Source: Bacillota bacterium (GTDB lineage: Bacteria; Bacillota; Clostridia; Peptostreptococcales; Anaerovoracaceae). From it: 64,000 nucleotides of DNA. The notes under the pieces were generated by a model that was not told the origin of the DNA, searched no databases, and saw only the letters and a program-made list of their open reading frames with translations. Shown here in pieces: positions 16,049 to 26,311 of this stretch. Where the stretch lies: assembly GCA_021769295.1 (NCBI GenBank), contig JAETTD010000009.1:25235-89234 (forward strand), given 5' to 3'. A program made the translations under genes and the position numbers. How positions within the stretch are numbered: the stretch's first letter is position 1; each line of letters opens with the position of its first letter.

Positions 16049-17383
16049 TTATATTTCTATCATCTGGAATTTCTTTTTACCTTTTTGAATCAGCAGTTTA
16101 CCGTCTTCAAACATGTCTACGGTTACCTGCATCTTTTTGTCGGTTACTTTGGCTCCGCCGACCGTTAAACCACCTTGCTCAATGGTTCTGAAACCTTCAC
16201 TGTTGCTTGGAACAAGACCAAGTTCCTTAATCAAGGTAACAACTCCGGTGCCTTCCCCTTCAAACCTTGCTCTGTCCATTTTTACGGTAGGAATATTTGC
16301 CATGTTTCCGCCGCCTGCAAAAGCAGCTCTCGCACCGTCGAGGGCTTTCTTGGCTTCTTCTTCGCCGTGAACCAGTTTGGTGACTTCGTAGGCCAGAATC
16401 TCTTTTGCCTTATTGATTTCTGAACCTTCGAGGGAAGAAAGCCTGTTTACTTCCTCCATAGGCAGGAAGGTGAGCATTCTCAGGCACTTGTTTACATCAG
16501 CATCGCCTACGTTTCTCCAGTACTGGAAGAACTCGTAAGGGCTTGTCTTTTCAGGGCTGAGCCAAAGGGCGCCTTTGGCGGTCTTTCCCATTTTCTTTCC
16601 TTCGGAATTGGTAAGCAGTGAGAAAGTCATTCCGTAAACTTCTTTACCCGTCTTCTTTCTGGTTAAATCCACGCCGCCTATGATGTTTGACCACTGGTCG
16701 TTACCGCCGAACTGAATTTTAACATCAAAGTCACGAGCCATTACCATAAAGTCATAACTCTGCATGAGCATGTAGTTAAGCTCAAACATGGTCAGTCCGC
16801 CTTCACGTTCCATTCTCTGTTTAAAGCACTCTGCACGAAGCATGGTGTTTACATTGAACGCAGAGCCTATCTCCCTTATAAAATCAATATAATTAAGAGG
16901 TCTGAGCCAACGTGCATTGTTCACTGTAATGGCTTTTCCCGGCTCAGGTTTCTTATTCTCATGTCCCGGAACGAAAACGCCTTCGTTGCCGACATACTGC
17001 CATTCTTCGTCAAAATCCAAAAACTTGTCGAAAAGTTTTTTAAACTGAGCGCAGTTGTGCTCAATGGTTTCCACAGTCATAATCTGGCGCATATCGGTTC
17101 TTCCCGAAGGGTCGCCGACCATGCCTGTTCCTCCGCCGATTAAAACCACCGGAGTATGGCCGAACTTCTGCATGTACATCATTATGATTACCTGCATAAA
17201 ATGTCCCACATGCAGGCAATCTGCCGTAGGGTCAAATCCTATATAAAATTTAACCTTTTCGTTTTGAAGAAGTTCACGCACTTTTTCTTCGTCTGTAGAT
17301 TGTTCTATAAATCCTCTTTCCTTCAAAACGTCATACACGTTGTCGAACTTGCTGACGTCATCAGGTATAAAATCAAAGTTCAT
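16049..17383 (-). CDS. tyrS: Tyrosyl-tRNA synthetase
   Basis: Charges tRNA-Tyr (class I synthetase, 444 residues). The signature HIGH is HVGH (LHVGHFMQV, about residue 58), KMSKS is KMGKT in [14 protein letters not shown], and the tyrosine-recognition segment reads YMLMQSYDF. The C-terminal 60 residues form an S4 RNA-binding domain. GAGGTGG precedes ATG 17383. It follows upp by 14 bases. I found no T-box in front of it, as expected for an internal operon gene. Confidence 0.96.
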   Translation of the reverse strand: MNFDFIPDDVSKFDNVYDVLKERGFIEQSTDEEKVRELLQNEKVKFYIGFDPTADCLHVGHFMQVIIMMYMQKFGHTPVVLIGGGTGMVGDPSGRTDMRQIMTVETIEHNCAQFKKLFDKFLDFDEEWQYVGNEGVFVPGHENKKPEPGKAITVNNARWLRPLNYIDFIREIGSAFNVNTMLRAECFKQRMEREGGLTMFELNYMLMQSYDFMVMARDFDVKIQFGGNDQWSNIIGGVDLTRKKTGKEVYGMTFSLLTNSEGKKMGKTAKGALWLSPEKTSPYEFFQYWRNVGDADVNKCLRMLTFLPMEEVNRLSSLEGSEINKAKEILAYEVTKLVHGEEEAKKALDGARAAFAGGGNMANIPTVKMDRARFEGEGTGVVTLIKELGLVPSNSEGFRTIEQGGLTVGGAKVTDKKMQVTVDMFEDGKLLIQKGKKKFQMIEI

Positions 17384-17397
17384 AATCTGCCACCTCG

Positions 17398-18027
17398 TTA
17401 TTTTGTTCCATACAGTCTGTCGCCTGCATCACCAAGACCCGGAACGATATAAGCGTTTTCATTGAGTTTCTCGTCTTTTGCTGCGATATAAATATCCACA
17501 TCCGGATGAGCTTTCTGTAAAACTTCAATGCCCTCAGGTGCTGCGATAAGGCACATAAACACAATGTCACTGCCGCCTCTCTGCTTTATAAAATCTATTG
17601 CGGCAACTGCGCTTCCTCCTGTTGCGAGCATAGGGTCAACGACAAAGATTTTTCTCTTTTCGATGTCTACAGGCAGCTTGCAGTAATATTCAACAGGTTC
17701 ATGAGTTTCAGGGTCTCTGTAAAGTCCCACATGTCCTACCTTTGCGTTAGGAACCAGTGCAAGCATTCCGTCTACAAAACCAAGACCGGCTCTCAAAATA
17801 GGAACAATGGCAATGTCCTCTCCTGCCAGCATATTCATCTTTGTCTTGCAGATAGGAGTTTCGATTTCGACTTCTTCAAGGGCCAGATTTCTTGTAGCTT
17901 CAAAGCCCATAAGCATTGCTACTTCTTTTGCCAGTTCCCTGAACTCTTTTACCGTAGTGTCGGTTTTTCTCATCAATGCAGTCTTATGCTGAATTAACGG
18001 ATGATCAAATACATATACTTTGCCCAT
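17398..18027 (-). CDS. upp: Uracil phosphoribosyltransferase
   Basis: Converts uracil and PRPP to UMP (pyrimidine salvage), 209 residues, the standard length. The PRPP-binding loop is [11 protein letters not shown], and [12 protein letters not shown] near the end contacts uracil. The start is set at 18027 ([15 protein letters not shown]) because homologues begin there and AAGGAG lies nine bases upstream; a longer frame runs to 18123 inside rpiB. It sits in the sua5-rpiB-upp cluster typical of Firmicutes. Confidence 0.96.
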   Translation of the reverse strand: MGKVYVFDHPLIQHKTALMRKTDTTVKEFRELAKEVAMLMGFEATRNLALEEVEIETPICKTKMNMLAGEDIAIVPILRAGLGFVDGMLALVPNAKVGHVGLYRDPETHEPVEYYCKLPVDIEKRKIFVVDPMLATGGSAVAAIDFIKQRGGSDIVFMCLIAAPEGIEVLQKAHPDVDIYIAAKDEKLNENAYIVPGLGDAGDRLYGTK

Positions 18028-18052
18028 TTTTATTCTCCTTGTTATTTGATTT

Positions 18053-18484
18053 TTATAAGTTATCAAGCATATCGACTCTGCGCTTATGCCTGCCGCCTTC
18101 AAATTCCGTATCGAGCCATTCATCGACTATTTTAAAAGCCAGCTCCGGCTCGGTTATTCTTCCTCCAAGGGCAATCATGTTGGCATTATTATGCTGTTTT
18201 GCCAAGTGCGCCATTTCCACCGAAGTGCAAAGTCCGCAGCGTATCTTGTTTACCTTGTTTGCTGCTATGGAAATCCCTATTCCGCTGCCGCAAACCACTA
18301 TTCCCAGCTCCGCTGCACCCGATGCAACAGCTTCTGCACAGGCCTTTCCGTAAATCGGATAATCCACTGACTCTTCGGAATCGGTTCCAAGGTTCATAAC
18401 CGATATACCTCTTTTAATCAAGTGATCTGTAATCTGCTCTTTGAGTTTAAAACCGCCGTGGTCGCTTGCTATCGCAATGTTCAT
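18053..18484 (-). CDS. rpiB: Ribose-5-phosphate isomerase B
   Basis: Interconverts ribose 5-phosphate and ribulose 5-phosphate (RpiB/LacA/LacB family), 143 residues. The N-terminus has the typical [10 protein letters not shown], and [15 protein letters not shown] carries the catalytic cysteine. It lies 12 bases downstream of the sua5 gene. Confidence 0.95.
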   Translation of the reverse strand: MNIAIASDHGGFKLKEQITDHLIKRGISVMNLGTDSEESVDYPIYGKACAEAVASGAAELGIVVCGSGIGISIAANKVNKIRCGLCTSVEMAHLAKQHNNANMIALGGRITEPELAFKIVDEWLDTEFEGGRHKRRVDMLDNL

Positions 18485-18496
18485 AAGGTCACCTCT

Positions 18497-19525
18497 TCAT
18501 TCTATTTCTCTTATATTATAGCCTGCCGATTTAAACATTCTGTTCATAACCGCAAAGCCAACTCCGTCCTCTTTAAGAGCTGCGGCAAGGATTACATCCA
18601 CGCCTTTTTTGTCAAAGGCTCTGAGCTGCGCAAAGAAATCGTGTGCCGCTTCTTCGGGATTTTCATTGTCATAAAGCAGTATTCCGACCGTCTGGCCGCA
18701 CTCGACCCTGTTCATCTTTTCCTCGGCCATTGCCAGCCTTACCTTTTCAGGTTCTCCTTCGAATATAATCATCTCCGCCTTAGGCGCATAGTGCTTATAT
18801 TTCATGCCGGGGGATTTGGGTTTAAAGTTTTCGTCGGTTTCAAGCAGGCCTCCGTTATTATATATATCGGGTCTTTGCAGAACAGCGGGGTCAATACCCA
18901 CTTCCTTGCCCAGAACCTGAGAAAGCTGCTCTTTCGTAACGATTCCCGGTCTTAAAATCATCGGTGTTTCCGAGGTCATATCCACCACCGTGGACTCTAT
19001 CCCCACTTTACACGGTTCGCCCTGTATAATGGCTTCTATTCTGCCATGCAAATCGTCGTCTACATGGGAAGCGGTGGTCGGGCTTGGATGTCCCGACAAG
19101 TTGGCGCTGGGGCCTGCAAGCGGAATACCTGCTTTGGCAATCAGGGCAAGGGTCGCTTCGTTGTCCGGCATTCTCACCGCTACGGTATCAAGTCCGCCTG
19201 TGGTAACTCTCGGCACTTCAGGCTTGGCAGGAACAACCATGGTAACGGGTCCCGGCCAAAATGCATCCATGAGCTTTTTCATATCGCCGGTTACTTTATC
19301 CGTCAGTTCTATCAACTGGCTGCTGTCTGCAATATGAACAATCATGGGATTGTCGCTCGGTCTTCCCTTTGCTTTATACACTTTGCTTACGGCTTCGTCA
19401 TTCATGGCATTGGCGCCAAGTCCGTAAACCGTTTCCGTGGGAAAGGCCACGAGACCGCCTTCAAGCAGTATCTGCGCTGCTTCCTTAATGTCTATTTCAG
19501 TTGTTCCTAAAATTCGTGTCTCCAT
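18497..19525 (-). CDS. sua5: Threonylcarbamoyl-AMP synthase (Sua5/YwlC type)
   Basis: Makes threonylcarbamoyl-AMP from threonine, bicarbonate and ATP for the t6A37 modification of tRNA. The YrdC core (residues 1-210) has FPTETVYGLGANA, KAKGRPSDNPMIVH and GPSANLSG. The extra C-terminal 110 residues (SPGMKYKHYAP onward) are the Sua5 domain, so this is the long form of 342 residues. It is 11 bases downstream of prfA. Confidence 0.94.
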   Translation of the reverse strand: METRILGTTEIDIKEAAQILLEGGLVAFPTETVYGLGANAMNDEAVSKVYKAKGRPSDNPMIVHIADSSQLIELTDKVTGDMKKLMDAFWPGPVTMVVPAKPEVPRVTTGGLDTVAVRMPDNEATLALIAKAGIPLAGPSANLSGHPSPTTASHVDDDLHGRIEAIIQGEPCKVGIESTVVDMTSETPMILRPGIVTKEQLSQVLGKEVGIDPAVLQRPDIYNNGGLLETDENFKPKSPGMKYKHYAPKAEMIIFEGEPEKVRLAMAEEKMNRVECGQTVGILLYDNENPEEAAHDFFAQLRAFDKKGVDVILAAALKEDGVGFAVMNRMFKSAGYNIREIE

Positions 19526-19536
19526 TTTAAATCTCT

Positions 19537-20598
19537 CTAAAAGTTCTTCATCTTTTCTGCCTGGTCGCTGGTGATAAGGCCGTCCACTATTTCATCAATT
19601 TCGCCGTCCAAAAATCCATCAAGCTTATAAATGGTCATTCCGATTCTGTGGTCGGTCACTCTTCCCTGAGGGAAGTTGTAGGTTCTGATTCTTTCGCTTC
19701 TGTCTCCCGAGCCTACCTGGCTTCGTCTTTCTGCCGAAATCTCATCGTTCTGCTCCTGCAATTTCAGGTCGTAGAGCCTTGAACGCAGAACTTTAAAAGC
19801 TTTTTCTTTGTTTTTTATCTGTGATTTTTCATCTTGGCATGTAACCACAAGACCTGACGGAAGATGTGTCAGTCTTACTGCGGAATCCGTGGTATTTACG
19901 CACTGTCCGCCGTTTCCCGATGAGCGGTAAACATCCACTCTTACGTCATTTGGATTGATTTCCACTTCTACGTCGTCAACTTCCGGCAGAACCGCAACGG
20001 TCGCCGCAGATGTATGGATTCTGCCCGAGCTTTCGGTTTCCGGCACTCTCTGTACACGGTGGGTTCCGCTTTCATATTTGAGCCTTGAATAAGCGCCCTT
20101 TCCTTTTATTAAAACGCTGGCTTCTTTTATTCCGCCTATTCCTGTATCGTTGCTGTCCATTATCTCGGCTTTCCAGCCTCGTCTCTCTGTGTAACGCAGA
20201 TACATACGCAGCAAATCCTGCGCAAACAAGGCTGCCTCTTCGCCGCCTGTTCCCGCACGGACTTCCAGTATTACGTTTTTCTCATCGTTAGGGTCTTTTG
20301 GCAGGAGCAGAATCTTGAGTTCATCTTCCATTTCGGGCATTTTATCTTCAAGTTCGGAAAGCTCCATTTTTGCCAGTTCCCTCAGTTCTTCGTCACCCGA
20401 TTCGAGCATCTCCTTTGCCTCGGCAATGCCTTCCTTAGCTTTCTTATATTCTCTGTATTTATTTACGATAGGCTCCATTTCTCCCATTTCCTTGATGTGT
20501 TTCTGCCAAAGAGGCTGATTGTTTATCACATCAGGGTCCGAAACTTTCATTGAAAGTTCCTCGTATTTTTCCAATATAAAGTCTAACTTGTCGAACAT
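19537..20598 (-). CDS. prfA: Peptide chain release factor 1
   Basis: Terminates translation at UAA and UAG, 353 residues. The catalytic GGQ is in [20 protein letters not shown], and the codon-recognition region carries the RF1-type P-x-T context before [17 protein letters not shown] precedes the ATG. First gene of the prfA-sua5-rpiB-upp-tyrS run. Confidence 0.97.
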   Translation of the reverse strand: MFDKLDFILEKYEELSMKVSDPDVINNQPLWQKHIKEMGEMEPIVNKYREYKKAKEGIAEAKEMLESGDEELRELAKMELSELEDKMPEMEDELKILLLPKDPNDEKNVILEVRAGTGGEEAALFAQDLLRMYLRYTERRGWKAEIMDSNDTGIGGIKEASVLIKGKGAYSRLKYESGTHRVQRVPETESSGRIHTSAATVAVLPEVDDVEVEINPNDVRVDVYRSSGNGGQCVNTTDSAVRLTHLPSGLVVTCQDEKSQIKNKEKAFKVLRSRLYDLKLQEQNDEISAERRSQVGSGDRSERIRTYNFPQGRVTDHRIGMTIYKLDGFLDGEIDEIVDGLITSDQAEKMKNF

Positions 20599-20679
20599 TT
20601 GATTCTCCTTAAACTTAAATTTTATTTATATGTAAGTAATGTTACTGTTTTAATCTTATACGCCGCTGAGCTATTACTT

Positions 20680-20765
20680 TATAAATTATTGCAAGAGATT
20701 TGCTCTTCCGAAGGGCAGCCATAAGCTCCGACGGAAATGCAAAGAACTTGCAATTATTTATTATA
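20680..20765. mobile_element. Short copy of a MITE-like palindrome (deletion form of the 43338 element)
   Basis: It starts like the longer element at 43338 (TATAAAT-ATTGCA, then GATTTGCTCTTCCGAAG and GCAGC-ATAAG) and ends with the same GCAAAGAACTTGCAA-TTTATTATA. The middle and part of the right half are missing. It occupies most of the 262-base gap between prfA and rpmE and may contain prfA promoter sequence. Confidence 0.65.
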
Positions 20766-20821
20766 CCACAAAGCTTATTTTTTGAAAAGTGCATCACAGA
20801 ATCGATATTTCTATGCGTTAT

Positions 20822-20848
20822 AAAAAAACCGGAATTATATTCCGGTTT
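20822..20848 (-). terminator. Terminator after rpmE
   Basis: AAACCGGAA (20826-20834) pairs with TTCCGGTTT (20840-20848). On the minus strand seven T residues follow, 13 bases past the rpmE stop. Confidence 0.88.
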
Positions 20849-20860
20849 AAGGGTTGATTA

Positions 20861-21061
20861 TTAGTCAATGTTGTACTTGTTCTTGAATTTTTCAACACGG
20901 CCGCCTCTGTTTACGAATTTCTGCTGACCTGTGAAGAACGGATGACATGCTGAGCATACGTCAAGTCTTAATTCTTCTTTTGTTGATTTTGTAACAAAAG
21001 TGTTACCACATGCGCAAGTTACTTTACATTCCTTATAATCAGGATGGATTCCTTCCTTCAT
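20861..21061 (-). CDS. rpmE: 50S ribosomal protein L31 (zinc-binding type)
   Basis: L31 of the large subunit, 66 residues from ATG 21061 ([12 protein letters not shown]). The cysteines of [11 protein letters not shown] and [12 protein letters not shown] form the zinc site of the C+ type. An upstream in-frame start at 21115 lies in the leader and is rejected because GAAAGAGGT stands in front of 21061. The gene has its own promoter and terminator, so it can be expressed alone, although it sits between prmC and prfA. Confidence 0.95.
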   Translation of the reverse strand: MKEGIHPDYKECKVTCACGNTFVTKSTKEELRLDVCSACHPFFTGQQKFVNRGGRVEKFKNKYNID

Positions 21062-21127
21062 GTTCTGACCTCTTTCCTGTCGATTCTGCTCGACATATTT
21101 TTTGCTACATATCATCGCAGCCCCTAT

Positions 21128-21156
21128 ACTATATCACAGGGCTTTGGAGAAATCAA
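21128..21156 (-). promoter_or_regulatory. Promoter of rpmE
   Basis: TTGATT (plus-strand AATCAA, 21151-21156) and TATAGT (plus-strand ACTATA, 21128-21133) have a 17-base spacer, immediately beyond the prmC stop codon. Confidence 0.7.
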
Positions 21157-21157
21157 G

Positions 21158-22063
21158 CTATTTTTTGCCCTTAAGCTTTGCAATTACTATTCTATCCTTG
21201 CCTGCCAAGTCTTTCAAACACATTATATTGCAGAATTTCTCAGTTTCTTCTAACAGCGAGGTAACTGCTTCATTCTGGTTGTAGCCTATCTCCAACATTA
21301 AAACTCCGTTTTTATGCAGATGCGCAGGCGCATCCTCTGCAATTCTGCGATAAAAGTCCAGTCCGTCCATACCTCCGTCAAGAGCCATTATCGGCTCGTG
21401 GTCCTTTACCTCCCTTTGAAGAGTAGGTATCACTTCCCTCTCGATATACGGCGGATTGGAAATGATAAAATCGAACTTTTTCTTGCTCAGCTTGCCGCAG
21501 AAGGCATCAAACAAATCGCTTTTCTCAAACTTAACCGACTTGCAGCCGTTATCCAATCCGTTCTGCTTTGCGGTTTTTACGGCTTCTTCGCTTATGTCGG
21601 AGCAGGTAACCTTGACTTTGCCGCAAAGCTTGGCTATGGACACTCCTATGGCTCCGCTTCCGCAGCACAAGTCAAGAACCTCTTTAAAATCAGAGGCTTT
21701 TGCATATTCTTCGCCCCTCAAAGTGCCCTTTGTCAGCAGTTCAACGGCGTCTTCCACCATGGTTTCGGTGTCTTGGCGCGGTATCAGTACCGACGGATTT
21801 ACATTAAAAGAAAATCCCATAAATTCCTGTGTTCCGGTTATGTATTGAAGCGGCTCTCCTGCCGCACGTCTTTCTATCAGTTTGAAATATGCTTCGCATT
21901 GATTATCCTGAAGCACATCCTGCCAATGCATCATAAGCCCTACGGAATCAAGTTTATCCAAGAAACAATACAATTCCTTTGCGTCTCTCTCATAGTCCCC
22001 AATACCTGCGTCCTGGAGCTGTCTTATGCCTATTTTAATCAATTCTTTCAGTGGTAAACTCAT
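21158..22063 (-). CDS. prmC: Release factor N5-glutamine methyltransferase
   Basis: Methylates the glutamine of the GGQ motif in release factors 1 and 2, using SAM. The protein has 301 residues, with an N-terminal helical domain, the SAM-binding VLDLCCGSGAIGVSIAK and the catalytic ISNPPYIE. It overlaps the upstream yqhQ gene by 29 bases, so it is probably translated by coupling. Its substrate gene prfA lies two genes downstream. Confidence 0.95.
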   Translation of the reverse strand: MSLPLKELIKIGIRQLQDAGIGDYERDAKELYCFLDKLDSVGLMMHWQDVLQDNQCEAYFKLIERRAAGEPLQYITGTQEFMGFSFNVNPSVLIPRQDTETMVEDAVELLTKGTLRGEEYAKASDFKEVLDLCCGSGAIGVSIAKLCGKVKVTCSDISEEAVKTAKQNGLDNGCKSVKFEKSDLFDAFCGKLSKKKFDFIISNPPYIEREVIPTLQREVKDHEPIMALDGGMDGLDFYRRIAEDAPAHLHKNGVLMLEIGYNQNEAVTSLLEETEKFCNIMCLKDLAGKDRIVIAKLKGKK

Positions 22064-23063
22064 CGCTTTCCTTTTCCTCTTTCAGAGGATTACCTTCCAA
22101 ATCACAAAGTCCTTCAAAATATGGCGTTTCGTTTCCCGGCAGAACCGCCTTCATTGCCGCTATAGCAACCTCGAGCTGCCTATCGCTTGGCTCGTTGGTA
22201 GTAAGTTTTTGCAGGTAAATTCCCGGCATACTCAAAATCTTAACTATCCAGTTATCGCTTCTTCCTGCCCACTTGAGCAGCTCATAGGACAGGCCTGCAA
22301 TCAGAGGAAGCACCAGTATTCTGGTCAAGATTCTCATCCACACGTTGGGCCACCCCATTAAGGCATGCGCCAGCACCGCAATCACCATTACGAACATCAA
22401 AAAGCTGGTTCCGCATCTCGGATGCAGGGTGTAGAATTGCTGGGCGTTGCTTGGGGTAAGCTCAAGTCCGTTTTCAAAACAATGTATGGTCTTGTGCTCT
22501 GCGCCGTGATACTGAAAGACGGTCTTGATGTCCTGCATTTTTGCGATGAGGGCGATATATGCGATAAATATCAAAAGCCTTACGACTCCCTCAGCTAAAT
22601 TTAAAAGGAGAATATTTTCGGTAAGCTTTGAAAGCAGCCCTACCGCCACAGTCGGAAGCAGCATAAAAATTCCCACGGACAGGGCTATGGCAATTACCAC
22701 GGAAAGCATCATCAATATCTTCCACGCCTTTTCCTTGCCAAGTTTTTCTTCGACCCAGACGTCAAATTTGTCTTTTTCGTATTCCTCGGGATAATGTTCT
22801 TCCAGCACGTCAGCAGAATACATCAATACCTTTGTTCCCTGCACCATTGAACTCACAAAATTTACCACGCCTCTTATCAGAGGAATTTTGCCCCATTTGC
22901 TCATCTTTGGTGTGGGCTGGGTTTTCATATGGATGCTGCCGTCAGGAAGGCGCACCGCAATGGCGGTCTTTTCGGGGCCCCTCATCATAATGCCTTCCAT
23001 TATTGCCTGTCCGCCTATGGAAGTGGGACATGCGTTTTTCAAAAAAATCTTTTTTAAATCCAT
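22035..23063 (-). CDS. yqhQ: DUF1385 membrane protein (YqhQ-like)
   Basis: A 342-residue conserved Firmicutes membrane protein of unknown function. The N-terminus has the family hallmark SIGGQAIMEGIMMRGPEKTA. Two to four membrane helices follow (for example KILMMLSVVIAIALSVGIFM), and then YHGAEHKTIHCFENG and HPRCGTSFLMFVM. It lies between rho and prmC, a common place for this gene in Clostridia. Confidence 0.88.
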   Translation of the reverse strand: MDLKKIFLKNACPTSIGGQAIMEGIMMRGPEKTAIAVRLPDGSIHMKTQPTPKMSKWGKIPLIRGVVNFVSSMVQGTKVLMYSADVLEEHYPEEYEKDKFDVWVEEKLGKEKAWKILMMLSVVIAIALSVGIFMLLPTVAVGLLSKLTENILLLNLAEGVVRLLIFIAYIALIAKMQDIKTVFQYHGAEHKTIHCFENGLELTPSNAQQFYTLHPRCGTSFLMFVMVIAVLAHALMGWPNVWMRILTRILVLPLIAGLSYELLKWAGRSDNWIVKILSMPGIYLQKLTTNEPSDRQLEVAIAAMKAVLPGNETPYFEGLCDLEGNPLKEEKESDEFTTERID

Positions 23064-23084
23064 TTTTTCCCTTTATCTTGAGTA

Positions 23085-24287
23085 TCAGTCATCTAACATT
23101 ATCTTTTTAATTACCTGAATAAAATCCCTGTTGTTTCTGGTGTGAGCCAGATTTTCTATGATAGTTTCCGTAACTTCCTGCGGATTGCTGTTTGACAAAG
23201 CTCTTCTCATGGTCCAGATTGCCTCGAGCTCTTCCTGATCCATGAGCAGGTCTTCACGGCGTGTGCCCGATTTATTTAAGCTTATGGCAGGGAAGATTCT
23301 CTTTTCCGACAGCTTGCGGTCAAGGTGAAGTTCCATGTTGCCGGTTCCCTTAAATTCTTCGAATATTACATCATCCATACGGCTTCCGGTTTCCACAAGA
23401 GCTGTGGCCAAAATTGTTATGGAGCCGCCCTCTTCCATTTTACGGGCTGCACCGAAGAATTTTTTAGGCTTGTGAAGAGCTCCCGGGTCAAGTCCTCCGG
23501 AAAGAGTTCTTCCCGATGCGGGAACCACCATGTTATAGGCTCTCGCCAGCCTGGTGATGCTGTCGAGCAATATTACCACATCTTTTCCGTGCTCAACCAG
23601 CCTCTGTGCTCTTGCCAGCACCATTTCGGCAACTTTAACGTGGTGCTGCGGAAGTTCGTCAAAGGTGGAATAGATTACCTCTCCGCTTTTAAGTGAGCGT
23701 TTCATGTCAGTGACTTCTTCAGGACGCTCATCCACTAACAACACTATCAGCTCAATTTCGGGGTTGCTCGCTTCAATGGCATTGGCGATGCTCTTTAAAA
23801 GAACGGTTTTGCCCGCCTTAGGCGGAGCCACAATCAAGCCTCTCTGGCCTTTACCGATCGGAGCTACTATATCTATAAGGCGCATAGAAAGCTCTTTGCT
23901 GCCGTTTTCGAGCCGCAGGCGCTGGTAAGGGAATACCGGCGTCAGGGAGTCAAAATCAGGTCTCCTTATGGCGGCTCCCGGCTCGTCGCCGTTTACCGTA
24001 AGCACATAAAGCAGCGCTCCGAACCGCTCGCCTTCTTTGGGAAGTCTTGTTATTCCCTTTATCTTATCTCCTGTTTTTAAGTTAAATCTTCTTATCTGCG
24101 TAGGCGATACATATATATCCTTTTCGCTGGTCAAAAAATTTGAAAACCTTAAAAATCCGAAGTTGTTTTCCTCCTGAATCTCTAAGATTCCTTCGACTTC
24201 GGGTCTTGGTTCGTCATGCTTTCTTTCTTCTTTTGCCGTGTTTTTTTCTTCTGTTATATTTTCAGACTCTAAAATTTTTTCGTCCAT
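23085..24287 (-). CDS. rho: Transcription termination factor Rho
   Basis: Hexameric RNA helicase that ends transcription, 400 residues. A short acidic N-terminus is followed by the cold-shock-like RNA-binding domain ([15 protein letters not shown], residues 32-100). The RecA-type ATPase core has Walker [20 protein letters not shown] and Walker [14 protein letters not shown], with the Q-loop/R-loop region [13 protein letters not shown]. It starts the yqhQ-prmC-rpmE cluster. Confidence 0.97.
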   Translation of the reverse strand: MDEKILESENITEEKNTAKEERKHDEPRPEVEGILEIQEENNFGFLRFSNFLTSEKDIYVSPTQIRRFNLKTGDKIKGITRLPKEGERFGALLYVLTVNGDEPGAAIRRPDFDSLTPVFPYQRLRLENGSKELSMRLIDIVAPIGKGQRGLIVAPPKAGKTVLLKSIANAIEASNPEIELIVLLVDERPEEVTDMKRSLKSGEVIYSTFDELPQHHVKVAEMVLARAQRLVEHGKDVVILLDSITRLARAYNMVVPASGRTLSGGLDPGALHKPKKFFGAARKMEEGGSITILATALVETGSRMDDVIFEEFKGTGNMELHLDRKLSEKRIFPAISLNKSGTRREDLLMDQEELEAIWTMRRALSNSNPQEVTETIIENLAHTRNNRDFIQVIKKIMLDD

Positions 24288-24403
24288 TATAATACCTTCT
24301 GCAAGCCAAAAGAGGGGTCTTGCACCTTTCTCAGAAATTTTAAGAATTGCTGCGTTTCAGACTTTATATCATGTATCTATGATATACTTACATGCCAAAA
24401 AAA

Positions 24404-25270
24404 TCAAGGTAAATAATCCTTGGCAAAGCTTATAAACTTTTTGAGAGCAGGAGATTTATTTTCCATTTTAGGAACTGCAATCCCTATATCTATCTTTTTC
24501 GCAGGTTCAAGAGGCAAAGCGACCACTTCTTCCTCTTTCCACATCTGAGCAAATACCTGATTTACCAACGTGATTCCCAGCCCTGACCGTACCATATAAT
24601 AGGCAGCAAAAGTGTCTGTAGTCGAATACTTTGCTCTGACTTTAATATTATTCTCTTTAAGAAAAATAGAATTATCCGTTTCTTTGTCGGGATACATTTC
24701 TATAAAAGGCTCATTTTCCAGCGCTTTGAGAGGCATATACCCTTGCTTGACATAAGGGTTGTCTTTTGGTACCCATACCAACAGGTCGTCTTTCTTGATA
24801 GGTATCCAGTCAAAAGAGCCTTTACGCTTGCTGACTATGCAAAAATCAATTTTACCTTCTTCAACCATATGGATAAGTTCAGAGCTTGTGCCCTCTGATA
24901 TGCTTATGGTTATATTGGGATATGCTTTGCAAAACTGAGATATTATGCTTGTCAGCCACTTGTAATATTCGGTATAGGAGCTGCCTACCGAAACATGTCC
25001 GCTTTCCATGCCATGTATCTCGGATATCTGCTCACGACACCGCTTCTCTGCACTTACTATCTGTCTTATGACGGGAAGCAGCCTCTCGCATTCTTCTGTA
25101 GGTATAGCTCCGTTTCTGCTGCGATTAAGAAGGGCAAATCCAACCTCTTCTTCAAGCGAGGTCATCATCCTGCTGATTCCCGAAGGAGTGTATCCGAGAG
25201 CCTCCCCTGCCGCAGAAAGGCTGCCTTTTTCTATGGCGCAAAGAAGCGCTTTATATTTTTCCGTATCCAT
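24404..25270 (-). CDS. LysR-family transcriptional regulator
   Basis: A 288-residue LysR regulator: helix-turn-helix in residues 1-60 (AIEKGSLSAAGEALGYTPSG) and a periplasmic-binding-like effector domain. ATG 25270 is used because GAGGAAAG precedes it; the frame opens ten codons earlier. It is divergent from an EamA transporter gene 110 bases away, with a 17-base palindrome between them, so the transporter is its likely target. Confidence 0.88.
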   Translation of the reverse strand: MDTEKYKALLCAIEKGSLSAAGEALGYTPSGISRMMTSLEEEVGFALLNRSRNGAIPTEECERLLPVIRQIVSAEKRCREQISEIHGMESGHVSVGSSYTEYYKWLTSIISQFCKAYPNITISISEGTSSELIHMVEEGKIDFCIVSKRKGSFDWIPIKKDDLLVWVPKDNPYVKQGYMPLKALENEPFIEMYPDKETDNSIFLKENNIKVRAKYSTTDTFAAYYMVRSGLGITLVNQVFAQMWKEEEVVALPLEPAKKIDIGIAVPKMENKSPALKKFISFAKDYLP

Positions 25271-25295
25271 ATCTTTCCTCTTTATTTGACTTTTT

Positions 25296-25312
25296 ATCAA
25301 ATATATTTTGAT
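25296..25312. promoter_or_regulatory. LysR-type operator palindrome
   Basis: ATCAAA-TATAT-TTTGAT is a perfect inverted repeat with the T-N11-A form of LysR sites. It is 25 bases upstream of the lysR start codon and about 25 bases before the -35 box proposed for the divergent EamA gene. Confidence 0.55.
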
Positions 25313-25380
25313 TTATTATCACTTTACTCAAAGATACAACCCTCGTATACTATTGTCAAGAAAATATTGAGGTTGGAGCA

Positions 25381-26235
25381 ATGTCACGGAAAAACGCTGA
25401 AATATTACTTGCATCACTTATACTTGCCCGCAGCGCTTCCTTTCTTTTTAATAAAATATTACTGGGAACCATGAGTCCCTTTACGCTAATGGGCATAAGG
25501 TTCCTGATTGCGGGAGCCATACTCATTGTAATCTTCCGGAAGAAACTCAAGGGCATAACACGTGCTACTTTTTTCAAAGGGGTTCTAATGGGTTTTTGCT
25601 TTTTCATCCTTATGGCATCGGAACTGTTCGGCCTTCAAACTGTGGCCTCGTCTTCGGCTGCACTGCTTGAAAACACCTCAATCGTCTTTGTTCCGATTTT
25701 TGAAAGTATAATAAGAAAGTCAAAGCCTTCTAAAATAACGCTGCTGAGCACCGGCATCACCTTTGTCGGCGTCATCCTTCTAAATATTACCGGCAGCGGC
25801 TTTAATTTCGGCATAGGAGAATTTTTCTGCCTGACAGCGGCCGTTATCTACGCCGGCTGTCTCATATTAACAGACCGGCTGTCAAAAAAGGACGACCCTC
25901 TGGTACTGGGAACCTTGCAGGTTACCTTTATGGGTGTATTCGGCATGATTGCGGCTTTTATATTTGAAACGCCTGCCCTCCCCCAATCCTGCGCAGAGTG
26001 GGGCGCAATCCTTTTTCTGGCGGTGGTTTGCAGCAGCTTCGGTTTTGCTTTGCAGCCTGCGGCACAAAAATACACCACTTCCGAAAACACAGCGGTGCTA
26101 TGCGCCCTAAACCCGATGGGAGCAGCTATTCTCGGCATGGTGTTTCTGCATGAGCGGCTCGGCGCTTACGGCTTAATAGGCGCCGCTTTGGTGCTGGCCG
26201 GAATCATCATTCAAAATCATAAACAACCTGTATAA
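25381..26235 (+). CDS. EamA-family drug/metabolite transporter
   Basis: A 284-residue DMT-superfamily transporter with about ten helices in two EamA halves (SASFLFNKILLG and TNTSIVFVPIFES-like, here ENTSIVFVPIFES, in the first; TSENTAVLCALNPMGAAILGMVFLHE in the second). GAGGTTGGAG precedes the ATG. A promoter candidate (TTTACT, 17 bases, TATACT) ends about 25 bases upstream. Divergent LysR control is likely. It is only distantly similar to the EamA protein at 11706. Confidence 0.85.
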   Translation: MSRKNAEILLASLILARSASFLFNKILLGTMSPFTLMGIRFLIAGAILIVIFRKKLKGITRATFFKGVLMGFCFFILMASELFGLQTVASSSAALLENTSIVFVPIFESIIRKSKPSKITLLSTGITFVGVILLNITGSGFNFGIGEFFCLTAAVIYAGCLILTDRLSKKDDPLVLGTLQVTFMGVFGMIAAFIFETPALPQSCAEWGAILFLAVVCSSFGFALQPAAQKYTTSENTAVLCALNPMGAAILGMVFLHERLGAYGLIGAALVLAGIIIQNHKQPV

Positions 26236-26262
26236 ATCATAAGATTCTCAGGTTTTCACTCT

Positions 26263-26293
26263 AAAAAAGGAGCTGCCGGGCAGCTCCTTTTTG
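26263..26293. terminator. Bidirectional terminator between the EamA gene and the binding-protein gene
   Basis: AAAAAGGAGCTGCC and GGCAGCTCCTTTTT form a nearly perfect stem closing on a GC-rich tip, with A and T runs on both sides. Confidence 0.88.
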
Positions 26294-26311
26294 CTTGTCT
26301 TTTATTATATA

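Noticed and set aside
17384..17400. T-box leader in front of tyrS
   Set aside because: tyrS follows upp after only 14 bases; there is no room for a leader and no AGGGTGG-type motif.
18028..18123. Longer uracil phosphoribosyltransferase
   Set aside because: The extension lies inside rpiB; the family start and ribosome binding site are at 18027.
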